The notes: generated by a model not told the origin, from the letters alone. A DNA stretch of 64,000 nucleotides from Flavisolibacter tropicus (GCF_001644645.1 NZ_CP011390.1:3220001-3284000), one strand, 5' to 3'; shown: positions 42,824 through 53,238, counted from the stretch's first letter. Numbers and translations: made by a program.

Positions 42824-45800
42824 TTAGAATTTAAGATTAACACCAAGCGTGATAGCCTGTTGTGGGAAGAATGATTTTCCAGAACCACGTACACCTATGT
42901 TTGCGTTCTCAGGGTCAAAATGAGATGGAAGATGCGATATGGTCAGCATATTTTCTCCAGACACATAAAAATAAGCGCCACTGAGTTTTGCTTTTTTCAT
43001 CACTTTATCAGACAGGGAATAACCTAACTGAATATTCTTCAATCTTGTATAAGCTCCATTCTGGATGTAGCGAGTTTGTACTGCCTGATTCTTTGCATTC
43101 ATCGCAGGATCTAGATATGGTCTTGCAAAATAGGCATCGGTGTTCTTTCCAAGACCAGCATATTTGGTCGCGTCTGCATCTCTGAAATAATCCAGGTGGT
43201 CTTTGAAAATTGAACTTTGTACTTGAGAAATGAAACCCCAGAATAAATTATCACTCAATACAAGATCACGTTTGCCAACACCCTGCACGAACATGGAGAA
43301 GTCAAAACCTTTCCACTCAGCCCGTAGCGTTACGCCATACTGGTAGCGAGGTGTGGTATTACCAATGACCCTGCGGTCGCCCGGATTATTAACAGTATTA
43401 TCACCAAAATTCACTACACCATCCTTGTTCAGGTCGGCATAACGCATATCTCCAATTTTCCAGGTTTGGCCAGAAATGGCTTTCTGAATATTACCCGTAT
43501 TGATAGCATCAACAGTTGCCTGATCAAGCATCAGACCTTCAGAAGTATATCCCCAGATCTCACCCTGCTTCTGGCCTTCATACGACGTAGTCAGGATTTT
43601 TGTAGGGTTATTATATTTAGTGATAGTCGTGTAATAATCAAATAACTGCCCAATTACAGAGTATTTAAAGTCTTTACCTATCTTATCATTCCAACCAAAA
43701 GAAAACTCCCAACCATCGGTTCTAGTTTCCATGTTGTTAACTTGTGGTAAGCTAGCACCAATAACAGCAGGTAATGCATTCTGGCTGCCCAATTGATCGT
43801 AAGTAAGACGCTGATAAACTTCAGCCGTTAGGGTCAGGCGGTTTTTAAGGAGCCCCAAGTCTGCACCTAAGTTCTTAGTATTTGATGTTTCCCAGGTAAT
43901 ATCAGGATTCACCAATGTAGGAGCAGAAGTATAGCTTGGTCTTGTACCATTTAGTATCCATCCCAGATTGGAGTTTACAGCTATAATAGGTAAATCCTGG
44001 TAAGCTCCTGCCGTTAACTGGTTGCCTAGAGAGCCAAAAGAAGCCCGTAATTTGAAGGCGTTTACTACCGGCTTGATAACTTCCCAGAATTTCTCGTTGC
44101 TCAAATTCCAACCAGCGGACACGGATGGAAAAAAGCCCCACTTCTTACCGGCTGCAAACTTGTACGTTCCGTCGTAGCGGCTGTTTAACTCCAAAAGATA
44201 TCTATCATTGAAGTTGTAGTTAAAGCGACCGAATACACCTTCCGTTGCATAATTATTCAGGTTATCAGTGGCATTAATAGTACCCGTTGAAGTATTCAAC
44301 GAAGGTACTTCACCGGTAATCATATTGGTTTTACTGGCAGATAGGTAAGACAGGGATGATTTCTCCTGCTGATAACCAGCCATTATAGAAAAATGATGTG
44401 CCTTACTAATGTCAAATTTGTAGGTAGTATAGGCATTAGCTGATTGGTAAAAGGTGATAGCCTGCGATTTAGAAATGGAAGAAGGAGAAGTACTTCCAGA
44501 AAGAACAGGCTGACCAGCAACATTATCCTCGTAAACGGTAAAGTTTTTAGAGGTGAACTGGTTTGAAGTAAGATCGAAAGTATAATCTCCATTAATGGTC
44601 CATCCTTTCAATGATGTTATTTCAGCTGCAAATCGCTGAACCATGTCATTGATGGTAGTACCGTTGTTACCAGCATCTTTGGTCCAAGGTATCTTTGATT
44701 GAATGGAGTTCACGCCATATTTCGACTTCATGTACTGCGATGGGAAAGTACGGGCAACCTGGTGAAAAAGCAGATCATAATCACCTTGGTTGTCGTAAGC
44801 AGGCGTATTACGCTCAGAGTTATAATAGCGTGTATTTGAAGTAAGCTTTATCCAATTCGTTAAGCTGGCATCAAACTTTGCACTTAGATTATAACGCTTG
44901 TAATTATCTTTTCCTACTTGTAAAACACCGCCATCGTTTACATAACCACCGGAGAGGAAGAAAGAAACAGCCTTATTACCGCCACTCATAGAAAGATTAT
45001 GCTGGTAGCGTTGGCCATCACCATAAAATACGTTGAACCAGTCGTAGTTAGCATTGCTTTCAAACGTATTGGCCCATAGAGCCGGGTTAGCTAAAGCAGG
45101 ATTTGTTTCAGGAGTGTTTACCGGATCTTGTTGATAGGCCAAAATCCTATCAATGGTCAGATTGGTATAAAGTGGCGTAATTCCTGAGTTGATAGCTGCT
45201 TCGTTCAGTGCCAATGCCGTTGTATACGAATCAAGATGATGCGGCATATTGATTGGCTTAATGAAGGAATAATTACCTGAATACTCAATGCTTAATTTAT
45301 TATTGGTAGCTCCTGATTTTGTAGTAATCAATACAACTCCATAAGGCGCCCTTGCACCGTAAATGGCTGCTGCCGCTGCATCCTTAAGGACTGATACCGA
45401 CTCAATATCATTAGGGTTAAGCCCATTGATATTTGCAGCATACATACCATCGATCAGGATTAGTGGCGCACCCTGCCCTCTGATTTGAAGGTTAAGAGCT
45501 GCACCAGGTTCAAAACCAAAACTACCAGCCGAGAAGTTCATACCTGAAACTTTACCCTGTAGCGCCTGCGATACGGTAGCTGTGGGTCGGTTAACCAACT
45601 CAGCACCCTTTACCACAGCCACAGCTCCAGTCAGGTTGGCTTTCTTTTGTGTACCGTAGCCAACCACTACCACATCGGATAGTCCTTTGACATCAGTCTT
45701 TAGCGCCACATCAAAAGAAGCCTGGCCGGCTGCTCTTAATTCCTGTTTTTCAAATCCAACACCAGTAAGAACCAGTATTGCATCTGTTGACTTGACGTGA

Positions 45801-45997
45801 ATAGAAAACACGCCTTTTCCGTTGGTAGTAACAACATTGTTGGTGCCTTTCTCGGTCACCGTAATTCCTTGCAGCAAGCTTCCGTTTTCATCTCTGATTA
45901 CCCCGCTAAGAACAGAGCCATCAGTGCCCTGTGCAAACGAGAGAACAGATAAAAACATCATCATCCAAGCAAGCAATAGTTTGGATCTCATTCTCAT
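42824..45997 (-). CDS. SusC/RagA-family TonB-dependent transporter (pair 1)
   Basis: The 1,057-aa outer-membrane transporter has a signal peptide (about residues 1-22, ending LSFAQG) and a carboxypeptidase-like beta domain (about 28-110). The SusC signature VVVVGYGTQKKANLTGAV near 115 precedes the plug (about 120-230), which contains LILIDGMYAANINGLNPNDI and AAAAIYGARAPYGVVLITTK. The barrel follows and ends NLKF. It has no N-terminal STN domain, so it is unlikely to signal through an ECF sigma/anti-sigma pair. It forms an operon with the SusD gene 17 bp downstream. Its promoter block is nearly the same as that of the second susC. Confidence 0.95.
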   Translation of the reverse strand: MRMRSKLLLAWMMMFLSVLSFAQGTDGSVLSGVIRDENGSLLQGITVTEKGTNNVVTTNGKGVFSIHVKSTDAILVLTGVGFEKQELRAAGQASFDVALKTDVKGLSDVVVVGYGTQKKANLTGAVAVVKGAELVNRPTATVSQALQGKVSGMNFSAGSFGFEPGAALNLQIRGQGAPLILIDGMYAANINGLNPNDIESVSVLKDAAAAAIYGARAPYGVVLITTKSGATNNKLSIEYSGNYSFIKPINMPHHLDSYTTALALNEAAINSGITPLYTNLTIDRILAYQQDPVNTPETNPALANPALWANTFESNANYDWFNVFYGDGQRYQHNLSMSGGNKAVSFFLSGGYVNDGGVLQVGKDNYKRYNLSAKFDASLTNWIKLTSNTRYYNSERNTPAYDNQGDYDLLFHQVARTFPSQYMKSKYGVNSIQSKIPWTKDAGNNGTTINDMVQRFAAEITSLKGWTINGDYTFDLTSNQFTSKNFTVYEDNVAGQPVLSGSTSPSSISKSQAITFYQSANAYTTYKFDISKAHHFSIMAGYQQEKSSLSYLSASKTNMITGEVPSLNTSTGTINATDNLNNYATEGVFGRFNYNFNDRYLLELNSRYDGTYKFAAGKKWGFFPSVSAGWNLSNEKFWEVIKPVVNAFKLRASFGSLGNQLTAGAYQDLPIIAVNSNLGWILNGTRPSYTSAPTLVNPDITWETSNTKNLGADLGLLKNRLTLTAEVYQRLTYDQLGSQNALPAVIGASLPQVNNMETRTDGWEFSFGWNDKIGKDFKYSVIGQLFDYYTTITKYNNPTKILTTSYEGQKQGEIWGYTSEGLMLDQATVDAINTGNIQKAISGQTWKIGDMRYADLNKDGVVNFGDNTVNNPGDRRVIGNTTPRYQYGVTLRAEWKGFDFSMFVQGVGKRDLVLSDNLFWGFISQVQSSIFKDHLDYFRDADATKYAGLGKNTDAYFARPYLDPAMNAKNQAVQTRYIQNGAYTRLKNIQLGYSLSDKVMKKAKLSGAYFYVSGENMLTISHLPSHFDPENANIGVRGSGKSFFPQQAITLGVNLKF

Positions 45998-46024
45998 AAA
46001 TAAATGATAGTGTTAAAATTTATG

Positions 46025-46080
46025 TAAATGTACCCGGAGCCTTTCTGGCTAAAAATGGACTAAGCAGCATTCCTAATGGA
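46025..46080 (-). promoter_or_regulatory. Shared PUL promoter/operator, copy for susC pair 1
   Basis: Minus strand: distal TCCATT starts at 46080, proximal GTCCATT has its TC starting at 46059 (21 bp later), and TACATTTA occupies 46032-46025, 28 bp after the G. The larger block 46022-46097 aligns without gaps to 53011-53086. The -7 element ends 27 bp before the start codon. Confidence 0.85.
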
Positions 46081-46124
46081 GAATTTTATGTTGCCATAGA
46101 TGCTGATCTTGAGCAAGGAAAAGC

Positions 46125-46154
46125 AAAAGCCCCGGTATCACTACCGGGGCTTTT
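46125..46154 (-). terminator. Terminator of susCD operon 2
   Basis: AAAAGCCCCGGTA (46125-46137) and TACCGGGGCTTTT (46142-46154) form a perfect 13-bp stem with a 4-nt loop, just after the last gene of the operon. Confidence 0.9.
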
Positions 46155-46185
46155 TATGAGTCTAATTCAAAAGTCTACAAACAGG

Positions 46186-46560
46186 TTAGTTTACAATACC
46201 TGCTGCATATACCACCTTCGATTTATTGCCAGATTTATCTACAGCTATCAATTCAAAACTGTAATTCCCTTTAGCAAGATTGGGTATCGTCACTTTCTCA
46301 ATAGCGTCCTCAGAAGGAGTTACGTCCTGGCTATTAGCCCTGTTATTCCAATAGATGACATACTTAAGAATATTAGGATCAGCCGTTTTCTTAAACTGAA
46401 TATCAACACTGTTTACCTTCGAAATAACAACCACGTTGTAAGGAGCACCGGCATAGTACAAATCGCCGTCGTTTAAATAAGGCTTTTGTGTATCATTCAT
46501 CTTGCTACATGAAGACAGGGTACCAATTACCATTACTAACAACCAAACAATATTTTTCAT
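46186..46560 (-). CDS. Short DUF4998-like surface lipoprotein
   Basis: The 124-aa protein has a lipobox (LSSC, about residues 15-18) and a single fibronectin-like fold with YVIYWNNRANSQDV and LAKGNYSFELIAVDKSGNKS, the pattern of DUF4998 domains in SusCD operons. The usual DUF4998 proteins are longer and carry an extra C-terminal binding domain; this one ends after the first domain and may be a trimmed form. It is the last gene of the second susCD operon, followed by a terminator. It probably helps bind glycan at the surface, but no function is proven. Confidence 0.75.
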   Translation of the reverse strand: MKNIVWLLVMVIGTLSSCSKMNDTQKPYLNDGDLYYAGAPYNVVVISKVNSVDIQFKKTADPNILKYVIYWNNRANSQDVTPSEDAIEKVTIPNLAKGNYSFELIAVDKSGNKSKVVYAAGIVN

Positions 46561-46596
46561 TGAATAAAAATTAATGATGAATAAAATGAGCTAACA

Positions 46597-47787
46597 CTAC
46601 CTGTTATCACCCCAAAAATGAATAGGACCTATTTTCAGATTACCATCAGGTGCTGCCTTCCAGGTATCAATACCAACAATTCTTACGTATTTACAGGCAA
46701 CAGCAGGTAAAGGGAAAACAAATTCAAAACCGGCATTGGCAGCATTAACATCTTCCGTAGAATTGGTACCAATAGGTAATCCAGAAGGTTTAATCACTTC
46801 ATATCTTCCCAATTTTGTCCATGTACCATCATACAAATCGCCAGTAGCACCAGGAGTCATACTTACCCAAACCTCAAATACTCTTGGTGTTCCATTAGTA
46901 AACTGCATATCACTACGGGGGTAAAATTTAAACCGGCTTAGTTTTGCGGTAACACCTAAGTAAAGGCCTAGATAAGGATTGGGCGCAGGTGCAGTTTTAT
47001 TGATAGAATAATATCTGGTAGAGGAACCTGTAAAATTAATAATGTCCGTAAATACAGTAACATTACCCATGGCACCATCTTGCGGCAAATTTGCCAATAC
47101 AATCTTTCCAGCCCTTTGCAACTCAGCTTCATACAAAGGGGTGATTGTTTTCCAGGTTGTATCTGAAACATTTCCCCACCTGTCAATAACATAAGCACCC
47201 ATTCTATACGGTTTGAGAGAAAACCCCCTCACCGTAAACTCCACCGCAGTTGCTTTTGTATACTCCGTGTACACCAACTCAGGTCTTCCGGTTGTGTCTA
47301 CCACAACACCAACACCCACTTCCCCTTCTGTTGGATTCTGACATTTAACATTCACACCACCAAATGCATCATATAATTGGAGCGATGCAGCAATGGTACG
47401 ATAGGGCGGATTGAGCGGATTTACTTTAACCACTACAGAATCAGATTTCACTTCACTCCTGCTCACGCTGTATAAAATTACTTTATACTCACCGGCCTTG
47501 GCAAAACCACTTACCCGAATAGAATCGGAATAGTACGATACTTTTTCCTGCCTGGCTATTTTATCATTGATCATATAGTCGGCCTGCACATACAAAACAG
47601 ACGGATCTTCCGGTAATTTATAGGTGATTACAGCTGCCCCTTCCATATTTTTCACCTGTACACCTGTAACAGGTAATGGCTTTTTATCGCTTTGGAAAAG
47701 CGGTTTTCTTTCGTCAACTAACTTCTGGCAAGAGAATAGACCGCTAATTGCCAATGAAGCCGTCAAAATGAAAACTAGATATTTCAT
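46597..47787 (-). CDS. DUF4959/DUF5126/DUF5000-type surface glycan-binding lipoprotein
   Basis: The 396-aa lipoprotein (lipobox LFSC, about residues 17-20) has an N-terminal Ig-like domain (about 40-120; AAVITYKLPEDPSVLYVQADY), a middle domain (about 125-230) with DRWGNVSDT, and a C-terminal discoidin-like domain (about 250-396; CKYVRIVGIDTW). This three-domain order is typical of lipoproteins encoded behind SusCD pairs and thought to act as surface glycan-binding proteins. It lies 45 bp after the SusD gene of pair 2 and 36 bp before the small lipoprotein gene. The ligand is unknown. Confidence 0.85.
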   Translation of the reverse strand: MKYLVFILTASLAISGLFSCQKLVDERKPLFQSDKKPLPVTGVQVKNMEGAAVITYKLPEDPSVLYVQADYMINDKIARQEKVSYYSDSIRVSGFAKAGEYKVILYSVSRSEVKSDSVVVKVNPLNPPYRTIAASLQLYDAFGGVNVKCQNPTEGEVGVGVVVDTTGRPELVYTEYTKATAVEFTVRGFSLKPYRMGAYVIDRWGNVSDTTWKTITPLYEAELQRAGKIVLANLPQDGAMGNVTVFTDIINFTGSSTRYYSINKTAPAPNPYLGLYLGVTAKLSRFKFYPRSDMQFTNGTPRVFEVWVSMTPGATGDLYDGTWTKLGRYEVIKPSGLPIGTNSTEDVNAANAGFEFVFPLPAVACKYVRIVGIDTWKAAPDGNLKIGPIHFWGDNR

Positions 47788-47832
47788 ATTTAAACCTTTA
47801 ATAATTGTAATTGAATAGTTAATGCCTTCCTA

Positions 47833-49758
47833 TTACCACATTGGGTTCTGAACCAGGTTATGGTTAACCGATAAATTATATTCTTTTATCGGCGCCAAAA
47901 AGTCTCTAAGCGTAGATGAAGGATAGAAATAATTAACCTTGTTATAATACACCTTTGGTGCATCTGCCGGAAGGGTTGATTTCTTAAATACATCCCATCC
48001 TGTAACAGGCCTGTTCAGAATATCTAACCGGTGCCAACGGCGGGCATTCCAGTAGTTGTTCCCTTCAAACATAAATTCAATCTGGGTCTCCTGTTGAATA
48101 ATGCTTCTCAACCCCTCTTTACTTGCAGGTTTTGCAGGGTTATTAGAGTATTTTGTCCAGGATTCCTGTACGCCTTTTAAACCGGCTCTTGCCCTTACCG
48201 AATCAATATATTGATACGCCTCAGGAGAAGGTCCTGCAGCTTCATTAAGTGCCTCCGCATACATCAAATACAATTCCGACAAACGGATTGCTGGCCAGGT
48301 ATAAGGAACAATAGTTCTGGTATTTTGATCTCCAGTACACTTGTAGTTCACTAATTTCTGTGGCCAGTAACCTGTCATAGAATATTTATCCGTTGCGGTA
48401 GCAGATCCATAACCATTAATATAGGCTATGTTGTTACTGTTGATGTACGTTTTATACTGATACGAAGAACCCTGAAAGGTCAGATCCGCATAAAAACGGT
48501 TTTCTCTGTCCATGTTAAAACTGGATGTTACAAAACCCTTTTTCAAAAGCCCTGAATCCGCGGTGCTGGGTACTGTTTTTAACGCTGTGTATCGGTTGGC
48601 ATAATCCCAGGTAGGATCTTCATTAATAGGTACGCCATTTTTGGTGTAAAACAATTCGCAGGCTTCCATATTGGCCGCATAAAAGGCATTACCAACAATG
48701 GGTAGCCTTCCAGTGGTTCCCCCGCCAAAAGTCATAGCTAAAAGCTGTAAGCTGTTAGGTCTTGAATTTTTAAAACCCCAGATCGTTTCCGCATTAAAAT
48801 CTTCCGTAATGGCACCACGAATATCAAGGCAAGCCTTCGTGCTCGGGAAAATAGCACCCAATCCTACCGGCACATCAAAGTAGTACATGGTATGTCCGGC
48901 AGCACGTGCAGCATCAATGGCAGCTTTACAAGCTTCGCTTGCTTTTTGCCATTTTGTAGCATCATAAGTTGTGTTTACCAGTGCCTGACCGTCCTTGTTT
49001 TTAAAGTTGGCATAGTCCGTATTTCCGTTAAATAAAGGACTGGCTGCTAATACTAAGGTCTGCGCCTTGATCGATAAGGCAATCGTCTTCGTAATACGTC
49101 CCATTTCTTCGCTTACATTAACAATGGCAGGCTGCAAATCCGGAGTGGCTTCATCTACCAATTGAGTGATATAGGAAACAACAGAATCTACGGGCTCTCT
49201 TTTTACCTGTACTTCATCCGCAGTGGCAGAGATGGGCAGGTTCTTCCTGATTACAGGGATGGGCCCATACATACGCAGCAAATAAAAATGATAATACGCT
49301 TTCAACGTTTTTACTTCTGCTATCCATTGCTTTTTTTCCGTTTCGCTCATATCCGGTACATTCTGAATACCCTCCAGGAAGATGTTACAATCCCGCAGGC
49401 CCTGGAACAGGGGTGTGCCCGATTTGGTACCGTCCCAGAAATTCGCCACAGGGTCATTCGCTGATTGATATCCATAAGCCATGTCCAAAAATTGCTGAAG
49501 GCCTGGTGCAGTAGAAGAGGTTACACCACCAGTTGGCGCAACAATTTCACGCGAAGCAACAGACGTAAAATTGTCAGCATACTCACCCAATCTCGGCAAA
49601 TAAGAATAGCAAGTAGCTAAATATTTTTTCGCCTGCGTTCTCATTGCAAACGCATTATCTATAGTAGGCGAATAATCGGGCACAACATCCAGGTATTTTT
49701 TACATGATACCGTTCCGATAATAAGCCCCAGGAACAAAATGATTTTTATATTTTTCAT
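47833..49758 (-). CDS. SusD/RagB-family glycan-binding lipoprotein (pair 2)
   Basis: The 641-aa lipoprotein has a lipobox (GTVSC, about residues 15-19) and the start KKYLDVVPDYSPTIDNAFAM. It has helical repeats with VKTLKAYYHFYLLRMYGPIPV and the C-terminal SusD region with LYLMYAEALNEAAG, SVRARAGL and FMFEGNNYWNARRW. It caps the SusC transporter encoded 54 bp upstream. It is longer than SusD of pair 1, so the two pairs probably prefer different oligosaccharides. It is followed by genes for two accessory surface lipoproteins. Confidence 0.94.
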   Translation of the reverse strand: MKNIKIILFLGLIIGTVSCKKYLDVVPDYSPTIDNAFAMRTQAKKYLATCYSYLPRLGEYADNFTSVASREIVAPTGGVTSSTAPGLQQFLDMAYGYQSANDPVANFWDGTKSGTPLFQGLRDCNIFLEGIQNVPDMSETEKKQWIAEVKTLKAYYHFYLLRMYGPIPVIRKNLPISATADEVQVKREPVDSVVSYITQLVDEATPDLQPAIVNVSEEMGRITKTIALSIKAQTLVLAASPLFNGNTDYANFKNKDGQALVNTTYDATKWQKASEACKAAIDAARAAGHTMYYFDVPVGLGAIFPSTKACLDIRGAITEDFNAETIWGFKNSRPNSLQLLAMTFGGGTTGRLPIVGNAFYAANMEACELFYTKNGVPINEDPTWDYANRYTALKTVPSTADSGLLKKGFVTSSFNMDRENRFYADLTFQGSSYQYKTYINSNNIAYINGYGSATATDKYSMTGYWPQKLVNYKCTGDQNTRTIVPYTWPAIRLSELYLMYAEALNEAAGPSPEAYQYIDSVRARAGLKGVQESWTKYSNNPAKPASKEGLRSIIQQETQIEFMFEGNNYWNARRWHRLDILNRPVTGWDVFKKSTLPADAPKVYYNKVNYFYPSSTLRDFLAPIKEYNLSVNHNLVQNPMW

Positions 49759-49812
49759 AAATCTGTTTCAAATACTGATGAAATCTGTGTTGGCAACTGT
49801 TGCCAACACTTT

Positions 49813-52800
49813 TTACTTGAATGAAATAGTAACACCCAAATTGGTTACCCGCTGAATAGGATAGGCTAAACCATTACCTCCCATTTCTATATCCCACAAC
49901 TTAAAGTTGCTGAAGGTGTAGAGGTTATTGCAATTCAAATAGAATCGGGCATTTGACAGGCCTAATTTGTCCATTGCTCTTTTAGGCAGTGTATAACCCA
50001 CTTCCGCCTGCTTGATGCGAAGCAATGAGCCGTCGCGCATAAACCAAGTGCTTCTTTGCACATTATTGGCATTCACTGTAGGGCTTAAACGTGGCCACAG
50101 TGCATAAATGTTCCTGTTTTCTTCACTCCAATGATCATCAGCATACGCCTGTAACAACAGTCTTTGATCATTTACAAAAGGAGAAGTGGCGCTGGCATCA
50201 ATCCAAAATGATCTGCGGGCCAGGCCTTGGAAGAATATAGAAAAATCAAAACCTTTATAGCCGGTAGAAAACCCAAAGCCATACACTATTTCAGGAACAG
50301 TAGGGTGTCCAAGAGGCACTTTGTCAAGATCAGTGATTTTTCCATCCTTATTAATATCTCTGTATTTAATATCGCCACCCCCATAAGGTCCAAACGATTG
50401 CAAAGGAGAATTGGCGGCATCTTTATCATCTACAAATAAACGCTCCGCAATAAAGCCCCATTGTTGTGATAACGATTTTCCAACATGCGTTAAATTATCC
50501 AGCTGAATGGTCTTGCCATCTAACTCAGATATATACACGGGCTCTTCATACCTTTCGTATTTGCTGGTAGCATAGGTAAAATTGGCCATTCCTTTTACCC
50601 ACCATTTCTTGGTCAGGTTAAAATCCATATCCATGGCAAGGTCAATCCCTTGAGAAGAGGCTTTACCTACATTGGCTCTTGGAATGGCACTTGTATCCAA
50701 TCCCATTGTTGTAGGTATAGAAGCTCTTGTCATTAAAATATTGCTTCTTCTATCCTGGTAGGCATCTGCCTGTATATTTAGTTTCTTCAACAATGTCATT
50801 TCGAATCCCACATTGCTCTTTTCTGCAACCTCCCAGGTAATGTCCTTATTGGCATAACGGTTAATGTCAATTCCATTCACTATATAATCACTAGGGTATC
50901 CAAAGTTTGCTCTTTTGGTAGCACTGTTCATGTTGATAGATGACAAATAGAAGAATCGATCCTGAATGCTTCCAATAGCATCATTACCCACTAAACCATA
51001 CGTAGCTTTCAGTTTCAATTTCGTCACCAGGTCTTTCAAACGGCCATCCCAAAACTTTTCGTTGGAGACTGTATAGCCAAGGCCCGCAGAAGGGAAAAAG
51101 CCCCAGCGCTTGGAGGCATGAAAACGTTCAGACCCATTGTAGCCAAAATTGAATTCAGCTGCATAACGTGCATCATACACATAAGTAGCTCTTCCTGAAA
51201 CACCTAAATTTCTATAAGGCAATGAAAGGATCAAATCATTAGAAGTACCGGGATTTAAGCTGTTTTTTGCAATCCCCACCAGTGTACCGCTAAGACTGTG
51301 ACGATCCTTTAAAACACGTTTATAATCAACGGCCACCTCGCTATAAAACTCAGAAGCTACATCTTTCGTTGATTCAGAGCCAGTCAAAAACTCGGTACCT
51401 ATCGGCGCTACAACTCCTGTTACCGCTTCAGCATTGATCGGATTCAGATCATAGGATTTAGTAACGTAATCATAGTTAGATAAACTATAGAAGAATGGAT
51501 TGTACGCCCGTACAATAGCAGCAGAAGAAGTACGCTGAATACTTAGCAAGCCTCTGGCAGAAAGTCCTTTTGTAATAAAATTCAAATTCTGCAATAGCTG
51601 CACCTGCGCATTAATTACAGAGGAAGCAGACTGTCTGTATCCTTTCTGTAATTCGGCATATGGGTTATTGTAACTACCATTTCCGTAGTTACCGAACATG
51701 ATATGCTTAACATAACTGGTCTTTTCCGTGTTTTCATAATAAGCCGGGAATAAAACAGGATTGGTTTGCATGATATCAGCAAACACTTTATTTCCTCCTT
51801 TAATCGGGCCTGTATAATCATCGAAATTGCCCGAAATGCGCGTCTGCAATTCAGTGGTCTTTCCTAAGTCAATGTTTACATTAGAGCGGATAGAGTAAGA
51901 AGCTAACTTAGGATTACTGTTGAAATTACTCTTGTTATCCACTTTTAAGATACCATTATCCAAACTCATAGATCCTGATACATAATAACGGGCTACACCG
52001 CCCCCACCACTTAAACTGATATTTCCACGCTGATTAAGACTGTAATCTTTCAGCAGCATTTTCTGCCAGTCAGTAGCCGGAAATACGAAAGGATCCGCAC
52101 CCGCTCTGGTATTCTCAATTTTTGATTTCGAATAACGATACCCATTCAAAGGATTACGTGTCAAATTGGCTTCGTTAGCCAGTTCCATATACGTTACAGG
52201 ATCGGCCAGTTCAACATTCTTTGTAGACTGTGAAATTTTATTTTCAATTCGGGCGGTTACATTCACTTTTCCATTCTTACCCTCTTTGGTCTTAATTAAG
52301 ATAACCCCATTGGCTCCTTTTGCACCATATAAAGCCGTTGCTGTAGCATCTTTCATAATGCTAAAACTGGCAACATCATCTACCTGCAACCGGGCTAAAT
52401 CAGTAGTAGAGGCTTCAACGTTATCAATTAAGATCAATGGACCATTTCTGTAACCGAACGTAGAGACACCGCGAATAAAAAAATCCGCATTGTCTGCTCC
52501 AGGTTCACCGCTTGATTGAAAGGCAATGACACCGGCCACTTTTCCTGCAAATGCCTGAGTCAGGTTATTTGCCGGAATTCTTAGCTCACTGGGCTTAACG
52601 GTTGTCATAGAGCCTACCACTTCGCTTTTCTTTTGAGTTGAATATGCTACTACCACAACTTCATCCTGTTGTGTCACCGCTTTTTTCAAGGTAACATCAA
52701 CTGCCTTCTGTGTACCCACTTTCACTTCCTGGGCTTCCAAACCAACAGAAGTAAAAACAAGAATTACATTAGCCGTATTCGGTAATTTGATGGAATACGA

Positions 52801-52980
52801 ACCGGCAGCATTGGTAGTAGTTCCTATTTTGGAATTTTTAATACTAACCGACACTCCGGCTAAGGGCTGGCCGCCTTCATCTTTCACAACGCCTGTAATT
52901 ACTGGCAGGTTGGTCCCCTGTGCAAACGAGAGGGCCGACATGAACAGCATTATCCAGGCTAGCAATAGTTTGGATCTCAT
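49813..52980 (-). CDS. SusC/RagA-family TonB-dependent transporter (pair 2)
   Basis: The 1,055-aa transporter has a signal peptide close to that of SusC pair 1 (KLLLAW, LSFAQGT). A carboxypeptidase-like domain (about 28-110) is followed by the signature VVVVAYSTQKKSEVVGSM, a plug with LILIDNVEASTTDLARLQ and ATALYGAKGANGVILIKTK, and a barrel ending NLGVTISFK. No STN domain is present. The signal peptide and 76-bp promoter block are shared with the other susC gene while the mature proteins diverge, which suggests an old duplication that kept common control. Confidence 0.95.
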   Translation of the reverse strand: MRSKLLLAWIMLFMSALSFAQGTNLPVITGVVKDEGGQPLAGVSVSIKNSKIGTTTNAAGSYSIKLPNTANVILVFTSVGLEAQEVKVGTQKAVDVTLKKAVTQQDEVVVVAYSTQKKSEVVGSMTTVKPSELRIPANNLTQAFAGKVAGVIAFQSSGEPGADNADFFIRGVSTFGYRNGPLILIDNVEASTTDLARLQVDDVASFSIMKDATATALYGAKGANGVILIKTKEGKNGKVNVTARIENKISQSTKNVELADPVTYMELANEANLTRNPLNGYRYSKSKIENTRAGADPFVFPATDWQKMLLKDYSLNQRGNISLSGGGGVARYYVSGSMSLDNGILKVDNKSNFNSNPKLASYSIRSNVNIDLGKTTELQTRISGNFDDYTGPIKGGNKVFADIMQTNPVLFPAYYENTEKTSYVKHIMFGNYGNGSYNNPYAELQKGYRQSASSVINAQVQLLQNLNFITKGLSARGLLSIQRTSSAAIVRAYNPFFYSLSNYDYVTKSYDLNPINAEAVTGVVAPIGTEFLTGSESTKDVASEFYSEVAVDYKRVLKDRHSLSGTLVGIAKNSLNPGTSNDLILSLPYRNLGVSGRATYVYDARYAAEFNFGYNGSERFHASKRWGFFPSAGLGYTVSNEKFWDGRLKDLVTKLKLKATYGLVGNDAIGSIQDRFFYLSSINMNSATKRANFGYPSDYIVNGIDINRYANKDITWEVAEKSNVGFEMTLLKKLNIQADAYQDRRSNILMTRASIPTTMGLDTSAIPRANVGKASSQGIDLAMDMDFNLTKKWWVKGMANFTYATSKYERYEEPVYISELDGKTIQLDNLTHVGKSLSQQWGFIAERLFVDDKDAANSPLQSFGPYGGGDIKYRDINKDGKITDLDKVPLGHPTVPEIVYGFGFSTGYKGFDFSIFFQGLARRSFWIDASATSPFVNDQRLLLQAYADDHWSEENRNIYALWPRLSPTVNANNVQRSTWFMRDGSLLRIKQAEVGYTLPKRAMDKLGLSNARFYLNCNNLYTFSNFKLWDIEMGGNGLAYPIQRVTNLGVTISFK

Positions 52981-53013
52981 AAATTGGTTAAAATGGAATT
53001 TGTTAAGAAAATG

Positions 53014-53069
53014 TAAATGTACCCGGGCATGCCCACGCCGAAAATGGACTAAACATGATTCCTAATGGA
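53014..53069 (-). promoter_or_regulatory. Shared PUL promoter/operator, copy for susC pair 2
   Basis: Minus strand: distal TCCATT starts at 53069, proximal GTCCATT has its TC starting at 53048 (21 bp later), and TACATTTA occupies 53021-53014. The spacer contains the perfect palindrome GGGCATGCCC at 53025-53034. The -7 element ends 33 bp before the start codon. Confidence 0.85.
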
Positions 53070-53112
53070 GAATTCTATGTTGCCATGTACATTATTTTAT
53101 CATACTTCCAAT

Positions 53113-53146
53113 AAAAAAACCCTGGCATGACTACCAGGGTTTTTTT
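53113..53146 (-). terminator. Terminator after serine hydrolase gene
   Basis: CCCTGG (53120-53125) and CCAGGG (53134-53139) with runs of seven A and seven T on the outer sides form a strong bidirectional hairpin. Confidence 0.88.
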
Positions 53147-53238
53147 ATTGGATAAATAACTAGTTAGCTTGAGCCTTTTGAAAGCTTAAACAAACAGAAG
53201 AAGATGCTTATAATAGGCTTATATCTTATCTGGCACGT

